DNA from: Noviherbaspirillum saxi
GTDB lineage: Bacteria > Pseudomonadota > Gammaproteobacteria > Burkholderiales > Burkholderiaceae_D
DNA: 64,000 nt
Direction: 5' to 3'
NCBI RefSeq assembly: GCF_003591035.1
Contig: NZ_QYUO01000002.1
Location: 1,116,001 to 1,180,000, forward strand
Shown here: one piece after another, positions 28,370 to 40,312 of the stretch
Position numbering within the stretch: the stretch's first letter is position 1
How the letters are laid out: every line of letters starts with the position of its first letter
The notes under the pieces: model-generated
What the model saw: the letters and a program-made list of their open reading frames with translations, nothing else
Database searches by the model: none
Told to the model about the DNA's origin: nothing
Position numbers and translations under genes: made by a program

Positions 28370-29029
28370 TTATTGAATGCATGGAGCAGCGGAAAGCAGT
28401 AGCGCGTCACCGCGAACCATCCCGATCGGGATCGCTCCGGTTGAAGTCAATGCGCATGCATGTACGCCCAGAATGAGGCCGGACTCTTCTATGTCCCGCG
28501 CGGTAAACGCCATACGCCAGCGTTGACCGGAAGGACGGCGGAACAGGGCTACCACGCCGACATGATGCGCATCGTCCGGTAATGCCTCGTTCACGTGCAG
28601 GGACTGCCCGGGGATGAGTATGAATTCACGCACTTCTGCAAGATCGGGTCCAAGGGCAATTCTTTCTTTTTCCGGATGGCCGAAGGTTTGCTGTGGAGCG
28701 GATAAGAAGCTGGTCTGGGTACGCAACTTGTAAAGGCGCAATACCGTCGGCACACCCTGTCCCGCGCCACCCGAATTCATCCCATGCGCTCCTTCAATAC
28801 GTAGCCTTACCTTCCTCGAACTCGGCGGTGCGTCTGTTCCAAACCGCTTTAACCCAATAATTGAAAGCACGTTATCGGTGGCACTGCCCGCTGATTGTTG
28901 CGTTGTGCCGCAAGCCAGCAGAAGCAAGCAACTGGTCCACGGCAGGCAGCGTTTGATGAATTTCGCGCGCGGACAAAGGTTGAAGAGTTTTTCTTGCTGC
29001 TGCGGCTGCTGCCGTTCGATCCACCACAT
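28370..29029 (-). CDS. tssJ: T6SS outer-membrane lipoprotein TssJ
   Basis: TssJ is the outer-membrane lipoprotein that anchors TssM. From ATG 29029 (AAAGGTG Shine-Dalgarno 4 nt upstream) the 219-residue product has an unusually long positively charged N-region before the hydrophobic core and the lipobox LLLLAC, giving lipidated Cys40. The mature part contains VRLRIEGAHGMNSGGAGQGVPTVLRLYKL, the TssJ beta-sandwich with its loop, and GQSLHVNEALPDDAHHVGVVALFRRP. A GTG at 29050 would add seven residues. It is the first gene of tssJ-K-L, divergent from the TPR lipoprotein gene across an AT-rich intergenic region. Confidence 0.92.
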   Translation of the reverse strand: MWWIERQQPQQQEKLFNLCPRAKFIKRCLPWTSCLLLLACGTTQQSAGSATDNVLSIIGLKRFGTDAPPSSRKVRLRIEGAHGMNSGGAGQGVPTVLRLYKLRTQTSFLSAPQQTFGHPEKERIALGPDLAEVREFILIPGQSLHVNEALPDDAHHVGVVALFRRPSGQRWRMAFTARDIEESGLILGVHACALTSTGAIPIGMVRGDALLLSAAPCIQ

Positions 29030-29237
29030 GAAACACCTTTTAGCTAACACGGCACACCTGAAAGCGATTAAATAAATATCAAAAAAACAATTGTCTTTAT
29101 TTCAATGTTTGCGCTAGTATATATGAACTGTTATCAATATGTTAATTAAATTCCAGATGTTTTGGATGGTTTTTATTAACTACTTAAAGATGAAAACACT
29201 GTCCGTAAATACGGAACCACCTATTGGAAATCGTTTC

Positions 29238-29873
29238 ATGCAAGTCTTCTCTGTCTTCACATTTTTCAAACGTCGCAACGTTTATCTCGCAAGCTTCGTG
29301 CTTGGCGCTGCAGTGCTCGGAGGCTGTGCAGTTCCGCCGTCCGCAGGGACGAATAAAGCGGCCAACCTGGATACTCTTTTTTCAGACGTCGAATCGGAAT
29401 TGGCCAAGGGTCGTCGCGAACAGGCACTTGCCTTGTTGAATGACGCGGCACAGAGTCATCCAACCAGCATTGTGCCGTGGCTGAAAATTGCCACGGTCTG
29501 GTTCGAAGCAGGTAACTATCCTTCGTCCATCCTTGCCGCGAATGAGGTGCTGCAGCGTGATCCCGCGAATCAGGACGCGAAAAGCCTCCTCGTGGTGGCG
29601 GGCTTGCGTGTCGCCGCCAACGCCGTCTCAGGCCTGCGGCCGACAAGTACGATTAGTACCGGTGTGCGGGCCGATGCTGAAAGCCTTACCAATTCCTTGC
29701 GAGGTGTGCTTGGAGAAAAAGTCTTGGTTCCCGCTCAAACGGCAGAAATCAAGCCCGCTACCCCCGTGCTTCGTAACAAGCCGCGGATTGCCGTGCGTGC
29801 TCCATCAAATCCGGTCAGTGCCGGTGCAGCCATGCGCTCACCTGCCGCCGATCCGTTCAAAGCATTGAAATAA
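29238..29873 (+). CDS. TPR-type lipoprotein of the T6SS locus (TagM-like)
   Basis: A 211-residue predicted lipoprotein: basic start, hydrophobic core, and lipobox VLGGC with Cys30 when starting at 29238 (GGAAA 8 nt upstream). Earlier in-frame starts (29139, 29190) would bury the signal peptide. The mature part has two or three tetratricopeptide-like helix pairs (EQALALLNDAAQSHP; WLKIATVWFEAGNYPSSILAANEVLQRDP) and a Pro/Ala-rich tail. Similar small lipoproteins precede tssB in Burkholderia-type T6SS loci, where the name tagM has been used; I transfer this only tentatively. A periplasmic scaffold for the membrane complex is plausible. First gene of the long tss operon. Confidence 0.75.
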   Translation: MQVFSVFTFFKRRNVYLASFVLGAAVLGGCAVPPSAGTNKAANLDTLFSDVESELAKGRREQALALLNDAAQSHPTSIVPWLKIATVWFEAGNYPSSILAANEVLQRDPANQDAKSLLVVAGLRVAANAVSGLRPTSTISTGVRADAESLTNSLRGVLGEKVLVPAQTAEIKPATPVLRNKPRIAVRAPSNPVSAGAAMRSPAADPFKALK

Positions 29874-29939
29874 GCCGCCATACAGCACGTCCCATTGAGC
29901 TCTGGTGAGAGCCCGTGCCAGCAAACCAAGGAAACCAAG

Positions 29940-30446
29940 ATGTCGAAAAAAGAGAGCATTCAAAAAAAACTGCAACGCGTGCGCCCCCCGCGAGTGCAGC
30001 TTACTTATGACGTTGAAATCGGCGATGCGATCGAAAAAAAGGAGATCCCTTTTGTGGTCGGCGTGATGGGAGATTTCTCGGGGAAATCGGAAAACACATT
30101 GCCGAAGCTGAAAGAGCGCAAGTTTGTCAATGTGGACATGGTCAACTTTGACGACGTGATGAAAGCCATGGAACCACGCTCCGCTTTCCGCGTAAAAAAC
30201 ACATTGAACGTAAGCGGTGGCGAATTTGCCGTGGACCTGAAGTTTCAGTCCATTGACGATTTTCGCCCTGAAACCGTAGCGCAGCAGGTGGAACCACTTC
30301 GCAAACTGGTTGAAGCCCGCAGCAAGCTCTCTGACTTGAGAAACAAGATGGCCGGAAATGACAAATTGGAAGACATATTAAGCGAAGTCCTTGCCAACAC
30401 CGAAAGCCTGCGACGCCTAGGTCAAGAAACGAAAAAAGGGGACTGA
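29940..30446 (+). CDS. tssB: T6SS contractile sheath small subunit TssB (VipA)
   Basis: TssB pairs with TssC to make the contractile sheath. The 168-residue protein shows the typical N-terminus SIQKKLQRVRPPRVQLTYDVE, the VVGVMGDFSG segment, FVNVDMVNFDDVMKAMEPR and the C-terminal helix LSDLRNKMAGNDKLEDILSEVL. The ATG at 29940 fits family length; an upstream GTG/ATG in frame would add 15 residues. Only one base separates its stop from the tssC start, so expression is balanced by coupling. Confidence 0.96.
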   Translation: MSKKESIQKKLQRVRPPRVQLTYDVEIGDAIEKKEIPFVVGVMGDFSGKSENTLPKLKERKFVNVDMVNFDDVMKAMEPRSAFRVKNTLNVSGGEFAVDLKFQSIDDFRPETVAQQVEPLRKLVEARSKLSDLRNKMAGNDKLEDILSEVLANTESLRRLGQETKKGD

Positions 30447-30447
30447 A

Positions 30448-31944
30448 ATGCAAACACACGCTGAAACATATGCAGGCTCATCGGCCGAATACGCCGTTTC
30501 CGAGGGCGCTAGTCTGCTGGAGCAGGTGGTCAGCCAGAGCCGGGTTGCCCGGTCTGACAGCGAACGCAGCCGTGCAAAGGACTTGATTGGAGAACTGGTC
30601 AATCAGGTGCTCGATGGAACCGTTGTCATGTCCAGCAATCTGTCCGCAACACTGGATGCGCGTGTTGCTGAAATTGATGCGCTGATCTCCGAACAACTCA
30701 GTCAAATTTTGCACGCCCCTGAATTTCAGCAAATGGAAAGCACCTGGCGCGGCTTGCATTATCTTTGCAAGCATACGTCCACCAGCGAAATGATGAAGAT
30801 CAAATTGCTGAATGCAACGAAACGTGACCTGATTCGCGACTTTAGCAATGCGATCGACTTCGACCAGAGCACGCTGTTCAAAAAGGTATACGAAGAAGAA
30901 TTCGGGACTTTCGGCGGCGCTCCATTCGGTGCCCTGATTGGCGACTATGACGTTACGCGTCAGCCGGAAGACATGTATTTCGTCGAGCAGATGTCACACG
31001 TCGCAGCGGCAGCACACGCGCCTTTCATCTCGGCCGCCGCACCCGAGCTTCTCGGGCTGGAGTCCTTTGCTGACCTCGGCAAACCGCGCGATATGGCGAA
31101 AGCCTTCGATACGCTCGAATACGTCAAATGGAAGTCGTTCCGGGAGTCGGAGGACTCGCGTTATGTAGGCCTGACTATTCCCCGTTTTCTTGGACGCATG
31201 CCATATCACCCAAGGGAAGGCACGGTGGTTGAAGGTTTCAACTTCATTGAAGATGTCGATGGTACAGATCACAGCAAATATTTATGGATCAATACTGCCT
31301 ATTCCTTTGCGGCTCGACTGACCAATGCGTTCGAACACTTCGGCTGGTGTGCAGCAATTCGCGGAGTGGAAGGCGGTGGTCTGGTCGAAGACTTGCCGAC
31401 ACATACGTTCAAAACCGATGACGGTGAAGTTGCGCTGAAGTGTCCGACCGAAATTGCAATTACCGACCGTCGCGAAAAAGAACTGAGTGATCTTGGATTC
31501 ATCCCGCTGGTTCATTGCAAGAACACCGATTACGCCGCGTTCTTTGGCGCACAGTCCGCACAGAAGCCGAAAAAGTACAACACGGATGCCGCAAATGCCA
31601 ATGCAGTCCTGTCGGCGCAGCTCCAGTACATTTTCGCATCTTGCCGTATTGCGCATTACCTGAAGTCGATGATGCGCGACAAGATAGGCAGTTTCGCTGC
31701 CGCATCCAGCGTCGAGCAATTCCTGAATAACTGGCTGGCCCAGTATGTGGTGATGGACGATTCCGCATCTCAGGAAGTGAAAGCCCAGTATCCATTGCGT
31801 GAAGCCTCCGTGACTGTCGACGAAGTGCCCGGACGGCCCGGCGTATATCGCGCGGTCACGTTCCTGAGGCCGCATTTTCAGCTCGACGAGCTCAGCGTCT
31901 CTTTGCGTCTGGTAGCCGAGTTGCCGCAGTCGGCGAAAGCTTAG
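30448..31944 (+). CDS. tssC: T6SS contractile sheath large subunit TssC (VipB)
   Basis: The 498-residue large sheath protein recognised by ClpV after contraction. Characteristic stretches are HAPEFQQMESTWRGLHYL, the EEFGTFGGAPFGALIGDYD loop, LGRMPYHPREG, FAARLTNAFEHFGWCAAIRGVEGGG and the C-terminal VDEVPGRPGVYRAVTFLRPHFQLDELSVSLRLVAELP. Length and order are standard for the family. It directly follows tssB and precedes hcp by 67 bp. Confidence 0.97.
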   Translation: MQTHAETYAGSSAEYAVSEGASLLEQVVSQSRVARSDSERSRAKDLIGELVNQVLDGTVVMSSNLSATLDARVAEIDALISEQLSQILHAPEFQQMESTWRGLHYLCKHTSTSEMMKIKLLNATKRDLIRDFSNAIDFDQSTLFKKVYEEEFGTFGGAPFGALIGDYDVTRQPEDMYFVEQMSHVAAAAHAPFISAAAPELLGLESFADLGKPRDMAKAFDTLEYVKWKSFRESEDSRYVGLTIPRFLGRMPYHPREGTVVEGFNFIEDVDGTDHSKYLWINTAYSFAARLTNAFEHFGWCAAIRGVEGGGLVEDLPTHTFKTDDGEVALKCPTEIAITDRREKELSDLGFIPLVHCKNTDYAAFFGAQSAQKPKKYNTDAANANAVLSAQLQYIFASCRIAHYLKSMMRDKIGSFAAASSVEQFLNNWLAQYVVMDDSASQEVKAQYPLREASVTVDEVPGRPGVYRAVTFLRPHFQLDELSVSLRLVAELPQSAKA

Positions 31945-32011
31945 CAATATCTGCGGCGGTTGTAAGTCTTGATAGCACGCGTGCGTGCGTATTTTTTAGG
32001 AGTTTTAAAGA

Positions 32012-32518
32012 ATGAAAGATATTTACCTGAAATTTGAGGGCGGTGACACCAAAATCGAAGGCGAGTCACGCGACGAAGGCCATCCGAAATGGTTGGAAGC
32101 GCATTCCTGGACCCATTTAATTCGTCAGCCAAAATCAGCCACCGCAAGTACCTCGGGTGGCCATACTGCTGAGCGATGCGAACATGGCGACATGGTTTTT
32201 GTTAAAGACATTGACTCGACCAGCCCATCGTTATGGCTTGCCTGCAGCCAGGGTGACACGTTCAGCAAGGTAACAATTGAGTTCATGCGTGCAAACGGCA
32301 AGGAAAAGGTCAAGTATCTCGAGATCGTTCTGAATCAGGTCATTGTCTCCTCTGTTACTCCATCGGTGCATGAGGAAGGTTTGCCGATGGAAAGCGTGGC
32401 GCTGAAGTATGCGTCAGTGAAGTGGACTTATACCGTACAAGGAATTGACGGCAAAAAAGGGGGCAGCAATCCGCAGATGTGGAGTCTCGCCAAGAACAAG
32501 GCAACGGAAGCGATTTAA
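32012..32518 (+). CDS. hcp: T6SS tube protein Hcp (TssD)
   Basis: Hcp forms hexameric rings stacked into the inner tube and is secreted. The 168-residue protein has MKDIYLKFEGGDTKIEGESRDEGHPKWLEAHSW at its start and CEHGDMVFVKDIDSTSPSLW in the middle, both family blocks, with SVALKYASVKWTYTVQGIDGKKGG near the end. A good ribosome binding site (TAGGAG, about 12 nt before ATG) is present. It is followed by a long hairpin, suggesting hcp mRNA is made or kept in excess over the downstream genes. Length matches the Burkholderia-type Hcp1 group. Confidence 0.96.
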   Translation: MKDIYLKFEGGDTKIEGESRDEGHPKWLEAHSWTHLIRQPKSATASTSGGHTAERCEHGDMVFVKDIDSTSPSLWLACSQGDTFSKVTIEFMRANGKEKVKYLEIVLNQVIVSSVTPSVHEEGLPMESVALKYASVKWTYTVQGIDGKKGGSNPQMWSLAKNKATEAI

Positions 32519-32532
32519 GCCAGCTTGACTGC

Positions 32533-32570
32533 GGTTCTTTGCGGGACACAGCTGCGTTCCGCAAAGAACC
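32533..32570 (+). terminator. Long hairpin between hcp and tssE
   Basis: GGTTCTTTGCGG (32533-32544) and CCGCAAAGAACC (32559-32570) form a perfect 12-bp stem, extendable by an A-T and a G-T pair, with a loop of about 10 nt. It begins 14 bp behind the hcp stop. No T-run follows, so partial termination or 3'-end protection of hcp mRNA is more likely than complete stop; tssE onward would otherwise need its own promoter, which the short gap hardly offers. Confidence 0.65.
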
Positions 32571-32684
32571 TCAAAAATGAGTTATCGCATATAAGCGACG
32601 ATAAAGTGCACGGAATTCCATGTACTTACCTCCATGCGGAACGAGTTTCTCTTTAATTGTACGAAAGCCGAATCAGCATTTCAT

Positions 32685-33191
32685 ATGCCTCTGGAATCAT
32701 CTGCCAAAGCAAAATATTCGCCGACGCTATTTGATCGGCTTGCCGATCATGCACCACGCGATGCGATTGACCGCGATCCATTGAGCTTGATCAGCGCCGA
32801 AGAACTGAAAGAGAGTGTGGCAAGAGATCTTGAAGCATTGCTCAACTGTCGCTCCGCACTCGCACGAGACAAGTTTAGACGTTATCCGGAAACCCTGCGT
32901 TCAATGTGCAGCTACGGGATGAGCGACTTTGTCGGCTTAAGTCTGGCCAACCCCGGTGATCGCAATCATATTTGTCATTCTCTGGAAAACACGATAGCCA
33001 TTCATGAACCTCGGCTAAAGCAAGTTTCAGTCGTGCTTGAGCTGGACGCGCATGAAGTCAATAAACTCAAATTTGCCATTCATGCTCTGCTGCTGGTGCG
33101 CCCCACCAGCGAGCCGGTGTATTTCGATGCAATGTTACAGCCGTCGACTCTGCGCTATTCGGTTGGCAGGGCACGATATAGCAATACCTGA
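32685..33191 (+). CDS. tssE: T6SS baseplate protein TssE (gp25-like)
   Basis: TssE is the phage T4 gp25-like wedge protein that starts sheath assembly. The 168-residue product (start 32685) has KYSPTLFDRLADHAP near the N-terminus, LEALLNCRSALARDKFRRYPE in the core, SYGMSDFVGL, and ENTIAIHEPRLKQVSV, which contains the conserved EPRL motif of gp25 proteins. An in-frame ATG at 32634 would add 17 residues; neither start has a strong Shine-Dalgarno, so the start is uncertain. It lies 8 bp before tssF. Confidence 0.93.
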   Translation: MPLESSAKAKYSPTLFDRLADHAPRDAIDRDPLSLISAEELKESVARDLEALLNCRSALARDKFRRYPETLRSMCSYGMSDFVGLSLANPGDRNHICHSLENTIAIHEPRLKQVSVVLELDAHEVNKLKFAIHALLLVRPTSEPVYFDAMLQPSTLRYSVGRARYSNT

Positions 33192-33199
33192 GAATGCAT

Positions 33200-35035
33200 A
33201 TGGAAAGTCTGCTTCCCTATTACGAGCGAGAATTGACGCATTTGCGTCGCTTGTCGCACGACTTTGCCAAACGCTACCCGAAGGTTGCCGGTCGCCTGCT
33301 GCTTTCAGGGGAAACGTGCGATGACCCGAATATTGAAAGGCTCATCGAATCCTTTGCCTTCCTGGCCGGCCGCATTCACAAGAAGCTGGATGATGACTAT
33401 CCAGAATTCACCAACTCCCTGCTGCAGGTAATCTATCCGCAATATCTGCGCCCGTTTCCATCGGTATCAATCGCCTGTTTCGAACCATTGCCGGCAGCAG
33501 CGGAATCGGTAGGAAATTTCTCGGTTCCTCGACACACCAGCTTGAATACGCGGCCGGTTCGCGGCGTGCCGTGCCATTTTCGTACCGCATATGAAGTAGA
33601 AGTCAGCGCGCTTCGCGTTCAATCTGCAAGTTTTGAAAATGCGTTTGATACAAGCGGTCTCAGCTCCGCATTGATCGCGAGTGCTGCTACCACAATCCGC
33701 ATATGCCTGACCATGCCGCAAGCCGACGCGGGAACAGGATCTTCCCGGCCAACAAAGCTACGCTTTTTTCTGAATGGCGAACCCAGCATAGCGGCCGCGT
33801 TACGGGAAGCCATACTGAGTCGCGTATCAGGAATCTGGATTTCCAATGACGTTTCCACCACCAAGGTGGAAATGTTTGCTGAAGCAATCACCGCTGTAGG
33901 CTTTGATGAAGATGACAGCTTGCTTGACGACGACGCACGCTGCCATCCGGCGCACCAACTGCTGCTCGAATACTTTGCCTTCCCTGAGAAGTTCAATTTC
34001 TTCGATCTTGATCTGAGCGGCGTGTGGGATCTAATACCAGCGATGGCATCCCGGATCGACCTGCGTTTTGGACTGCCGGTACAGGTTGGTGGGACCAATG
34101 ACCACCATCTTTTGGAGCGTGTCAGCAAAGAAAACTTTGTGCTCCATTGCACGCCGGTTGTCAATCTGTTCCGGCGCCATGCGGAACCGATTCGGATGAC
34201 GGAGACGGTAAGTGTGTACCCTATCGTCGTTGATAACCGGCAGCCAAGGGCGTATGAAGTATATGCCATTGACCGCGTTTTCAAGGTTCGTCAGGATACG
34301 AACGGAGAAGAGATCGATGAGTATCGTCCTTTCTATTCCACGCGTCATGTCGATCCGGACGAGCGTCCGGTGCGCTACTGGCATGCCGAGTACAGTGATA
34401 TGGATGCGGATTTCAACGTTTCCTTATCCCTCGTCGATTCCATGCTCGCGCCGGACCGTGCCGAAACGAACACCATCAGCCTGAATCTCGTTTGCACAAA
34501 TCGGGATCTTCCCTCGCAACTTCCATTCGGATTACGTGATGGCGACTTGTTCGTAGAAGGCGGTTCTTCGGCATATCTTGTTCACATGCTGAGGAAACCT
34601 ACGTCCACTCATCGTTTCCCCCGAGGCCGCGGTGCGCAATGGCGCCTGGTTTCGCATCTTGCGCTCAACCATTTCTCTCTCGCCGGAAGCGGTGCCGACG
34701 TGCTGAAGGAAATTTTGTCCTTATATGACATCGCAGGCGCTCCTGCCGGAGCCAGACAAATACAGGGTATCCACCGCGTCGAACACCAAAGCGGCGTGGC
34801 ACGCATGCCAGGCAAGCCATTCCCGGTATTCGTTAAAGGCGTCGACATCCGGCTGACGGTGGATGAAACCCATTACGCAGGGATTGGATTGTTCAGCTTT
34901 TCTCGGGTACTTGAGCAGTTTTTCGCGCTGTATGTACATACCAACAGCTTTACCCGGCTTACCGTGATATCCAGACAAACAGGAAAGGAACTCGTGCAAT
35001 GTCTGCCACGAAACGGCGCCTCCATCCTCGCCTGA
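33200..35035 (+). CDS. tssF: T6SS baseplate protein TssF (VasA)
   Basis: TssF builds the baseplate wedge with TssG, TssE and TssK. The 611-residue protein opens MESLLPYYERELTHLRRLSHDFAKRYPKVAGRL, the family N-terminus, which favours the ATG at 33200 over the one two codons earlier. FAFLAGRIHKKLDDDYPEFTNSLLQVIYPQYLRPFPS and GGVPCHFRTAYEV-like RGVPCHFRTAYEV are further typical segments. The C-terminus overlaps the tssG start by 37 nt, indicating coupling of these interacting subunits. Confidence 0.96.
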   Translation: MESLLPYYERELTHLRRLSHDFAKRYPKVAGRLLLSGETCDDPNIERLIESFAFLAGRIHKKLDDDYPEFTNSLLQVIYPQYLRPFPSVSIACFEPLPAAAESVGNFSVPRHTSLNTRPVRGVPCHFRTAYEVEVSALRVQSASFENAFDTSGLSSALIASAATTIRICLTMPQADAGTGSSRPTKLRFFLNGEPSIAAALREAILSRVSGIWISNDVSTTKVEMFAEAITAVGFDEDDSLLDDDARCHPAHQLLLEYFAFPEKFNFFDLDLSGVWDLIPAMASRIDLRFGLPVQVGGTNDHHLLERVSKENFVLHCTPVVNLFRRHAEPIRMTETVSVYPIVVDNRQPRAYEVYAIDRVFKVRQDTNGEEIDEYRPFYSTRHVDPDERPVRYWHAEYSDMDADFNVSLSLVDSMLAPDRAETNTISLNLVCTNRDLPSQLPFGLRDGDLFVEGGSSAYLVHMLRKPTSTHRFPRGRGAQWRLVSHLALNHFSLAGSGADVLKEILSLYDIAGAPAGARQIQGIHRVEHQSGVARMPGKPFPVFVKGVDIRLTVDETHYAGIGLFSFSRVLEQFFALYVHTNSFTRLTVISRQTGKELVQCLPRNGASILA

Positions 35036-36093
35036 TTGATCAACTGATTGCCGAACCCTACCGGTTCGAGTTTTTTCAGGCGGTGCGCTTGCTGCTTGCT
35101 TATCACGTCAAATACCATGCTGCGACAGGTAGCGACGTGCTCGGGCAGGTCATTCGGTTTCGCAATTCGATATCGCTTGCCTTTCCTCCGAGCGAAATCG
35201 AGGCGCTCGAATGCGAATGGAATATCGATGAAGGGCAGGCTGCGGCCTTGTCAGCCATCGGGAGCGATACGAACCATGCCGCATCCAGCTTCCGGCAAGT
35301 AACGATAACTCCGGCAATCATGGGGTTGACAGGGCCGCAGGGTGTATTGCCGAGGCACTATACGCAACATCTGGCCGAACGCGAGCTGTATCACCGAGAT
35401 ACCGCTACGCGGTCGTTTCTTGATATTTTCAACAGTCGCGCGGTGGCATTGTTTTATCAGGCTTGGCTGAAGTATCGGCTTCATTTGCGGTATGAAACAG
35501 ACAGGAAGAACCATTTCCTGCCGCTCGTACTGAATCTGGCGGGAATTCGTCAAACCGGATATAGCAAGTCGCCGGACCGTGCGGATCTATCGGAAGAGAT
35601 CTTTGCCTACTACGCCGCAGCGCTCAGGGAACAACCGCGTTCTCCTCAACGCTGCGTCAGGATAATCTCCGATTACTTTGGCGTCCAAGCCCGGATAGAG
35701 CAGTTCGTCGGTCAATGGCTGACGCTTCCCCTACGTGAACGATCGTGCCTCGGCGTCGCCAATACCTGTCTCGGCGAAACGACTTTTTGCGGCTCCCGGA
35801 CGTGGGTCCGTGATGCGACAGTACGCATCGTACTTGGACCAATGCGTCGCAGCCGGTTTGACGATCTGCTTCCTGGAACAGCAGGCAGTCAAAGGCTTCG
35901 CCAGATGTTACGTCTGACGCTCGGTATGACATACGACTGTGAAGTACGACTGGTGCTGCATACAGACGATGTCATCCCCATGCGCTTGAGCGAAAGTCTT
36001 TTCGGCCGTCTCGGCTGGGACAGTTGGGTGCGGACTCATGCCCAAGCCGCACATGCAAACGATGCCGCCTACCGTATCGCTTCTGGCACGTGA
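34999..36093 (+). CDS. tssG: T6SS baseplate protein TssG
   Basis: A 364-residue TssG (VasB) wedge subunit. Signatures are LIAEPYRFEFFQAVRLL near the N-terminus, the block GPQGVLPRHYTQHLAERE, and later IISDYFGVQARIEQFVGQWLTLP and CLGETTFCGSRTWVRDATVRIVLGP. AGGAAAGGAA lies 7-16 nt before the ATG, inside the end of tssF. Length is normal. It is followed 45 bp later by clpV. Confidence 0.95.
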   Translation: MSATKRRLHPRLIDQLIAEPYRFEFFQAVRLLLAYHVKYHAATGSDVLGQVIRFRNSISLAFPPSEIEALECEWNIDEGQAAALSAIGSDTNHAASSFRQVTITPAIMGLTGPQGVLPRHYTQHLAERELYHRDTATRSFLDIFNSRAVALFYQAWLKYRLHLRYETDRKNHFLPLVLNLAGIRQTGYSKSPDRADLSEEIFAYYAAALREQPRSPQRCVRIISDYFGVQARIEQFVGQWLTLPLRERSCLGVANTCLGETTFCGSRTWVRDATVRIVLGPMRRSRFDDLLPGTAGSQRLRQMLRLTLGMTYDCEVRLVLHTDDVIPMRLSESLFGRLGWDSWVRTHAQAAHANDAAYRIASGT

Positions 36094-36138
36094 ACTCCAT
36101 TTTCAATCAATCCAATCAGTTATTGCTGCTTTTATCCC

Positions 36139-38874
<2,736 letters not shown>

Positions 38875-38878
38875 TGCC

Positions 38879-39949
38879 ATGCGTGAAATTGAAGCACGTA
38901 AGGATGCGATTTATCATCCCATCAGTAACGAACATCCATGTGGTGAAGACTTGTCGTTCTCTCCCGAGTTCGATCGTATTCAGGAAGCGCGACGCGAGGA
39001 TGATCAGACCGCCGACTACGGCGAGTGGACGGCTGCCCTGAAGCAGGCGGACTGGAATGTAGTTGAGAAGTCTTGCGCCGAACTGCTTGCTACTCGCAGC
39101 AAGGATTTGCGTCTGGCAGCCTGGCTGACTGAAGCACTTGTCAAGCTCGATGGACTGGCAGGGCTGGTCCATGGAATCGAGGTATTCTCCGGCTTGGTCC
39201 GCACTTTTGGCAATCGGCTTTATCCGCATACCGAGGACGGCGACGATGAACAGCGGCTGGGCACGCTTGCCTGGTTCGTGCAACGCCTGTCGCAAGTGGT
39301 GCGATTCGTACCTTTATCGAAATCGTCAAGTGGAAATTTCACCCTGCCTGATTTCGAAGCTGCTCGAAGCCTGCAGGCACAACTTCAAAAAGACCCGGAA
39401 CGTGACGCAGCGATCGGCGCCAAGCTTACGATCGACAAGATCGCTGCCTTGATTGCAGAAACTGACAAGAATTTTTATCTGCAATCGCTTATACATGCCG
39501 AGCGGGCGGAAGCGTTGCTTGCAAAACTGGCTGAGGAGCTTGAATCCGAATTTGGAGGTGGTTGCCCTTCGTTCGCTCCGCTTTCATCAACTGTTAATGC
39601 GGTCCATCATCAGTTGTTGGTTATTGCCGAGGATCGCGGTCTTCGTGCTTGCGCCGATCCGGTCGAAGCGTCGAAGTCCGCACCTGCAGTTGATTATTCG
39701 GTGATTGCAGAGATTGCGATTGAAGGCGAGATGAAGACACGGGCTCAGGCATTGGGCACTTTGAAGCAGGTCGCTGCATTCTTTCGACGTACCGAGCCTC
39801 ATAGCCCGGTCGCCTATCTGGCGGACAAGGCTGTGCAGTGGGGCGAGATGCCGCTTCATGTCTGGTTACAAAGCGTCGTCAAGGATCAGGGAACGCTCGG
39901 TCAGCTGGAAGAAATGTTGGGATGGTCGGCCGACGACAAACGGCAATAG
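38879..39949 (+). CDS. tssA: T6SS assembly protein TssA
   Basis: A 356-residue TssA with the ImpA-type N-terminal domain: YHPISNEHPCGEDLSFSPEFDRIQEARRED, then DYGEWTAALKQADWNVVEKSCAELLATRSKDLRLAAWLTEAL. The middle and C-terminal part is helical and ends ESPVAYLADKAVQWGEMPLHVWLQ-like HSPVAYLADKAVQWGEMPL followed by DQGTLGQLEEMLGW. TssA primes baseplate and sheath polymerisation or caps the sheath. The length corresponds to the short TssA class. ATG at 38879 is chosen; the frame extends upstream through the clpV end. It is the last gene of the plus-strand tss operon. Confidence 0.93.
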   Translation: MREIEARKDAIYHPISNEHPCGEDLSFSPEFDRIQEARREDDQTADYGEWTAALKQADWNVVEKSCAELLATRSKDLRLAAWLTEALVKLDGLAGLVHGIEVFSGLVRTFGNRLYPHTEDGDDEQRLGTLAWFVQRLSQVVRFVPLSKSSSGNFTLPDFEAARSLQAQLQKDPERDAAIGAKLTIDKIAALIAETDKNFYLQSLIHAERAEALLAKLAEELESEFGGGCPSFAPLSSTVNAVHHQLLVIAEDRGLRACADPVEASKSAPAVDYSVIAEIAIEGEMKTRAQALGTLKQVAAFFRRTEPHSPVAYLADKAVQWGEMPLHVWLQSVVKDQGTLGQLEEMLGWSADDKRQ

Positions 39950-40312
39950 AAAACCGACAAGATAAGGCGACCAAACGTCTACGTTTTTGAAACGCCATGC
40001 ATATCTGACTTCCTTGCACGCTGGATGCCTTATGTTCCGCATCTCTTCATGCGGAAACAAGGCAGTATTGCGACCCAAACCCACTTTAAAGAGCGCATAT
40101 CAAAATGCCGCTTGCTGCGTTGCGCGAGGCCGCTTAGGCGTCCTTGCGGTACGTCTGGACTGTCTTCGCCGGGGTGCCTCGCCATCGTCATTTCGATATG
40201 AGTTTAAAAAAATGTCTTGCTGTAGGGTACGAGAACAGGGCAGAGGTCGCCGGTTCGGAGCAGTTTCGATCTGGATGGCGTCGGCGAGCCGCTCAGGCTG
40301 AATCCATCCTGC
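39950..40312. other. Convergent intergenic region, tssA / OmpA-like gene
   Basis: About 360 bp between convergent transcripts with no supported gene; all small open frames lack ribosome binding sites and family resemblance. It contains one clear hairpin (40027-40063, listed separately). The rest shows no repeats or promoter-like pairs I would defend. Confidence 0.5.
40027..40063. terminator. Hairpin between convergent T6SS operons
   Basis: TTCCGCAT (40035-40042) and ATGCGGAA (40049-40056) pair around a 6-nt loop. After a 2-3 nt internal bulge the outer arms GCCTT and AAGGC extend the helix, for about 13 base pairs in total. It lies 77 bp after tssA and 250 bp after the minus-strand OmpA-like gene. 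It could end both transcripts, although no T-run follows on either strand. Confidence 0.5.

Noticed and set aside
31975..31997. Palindrome GCACGCGTGC followed by a T-run upstream of hcp, considered as a terminator
   Set aside because: The best pairing leaves only a 2-nt loop, and termination there would cut hcp off from its operon; the T-run is followed directly by the hcp ribosome binding site.
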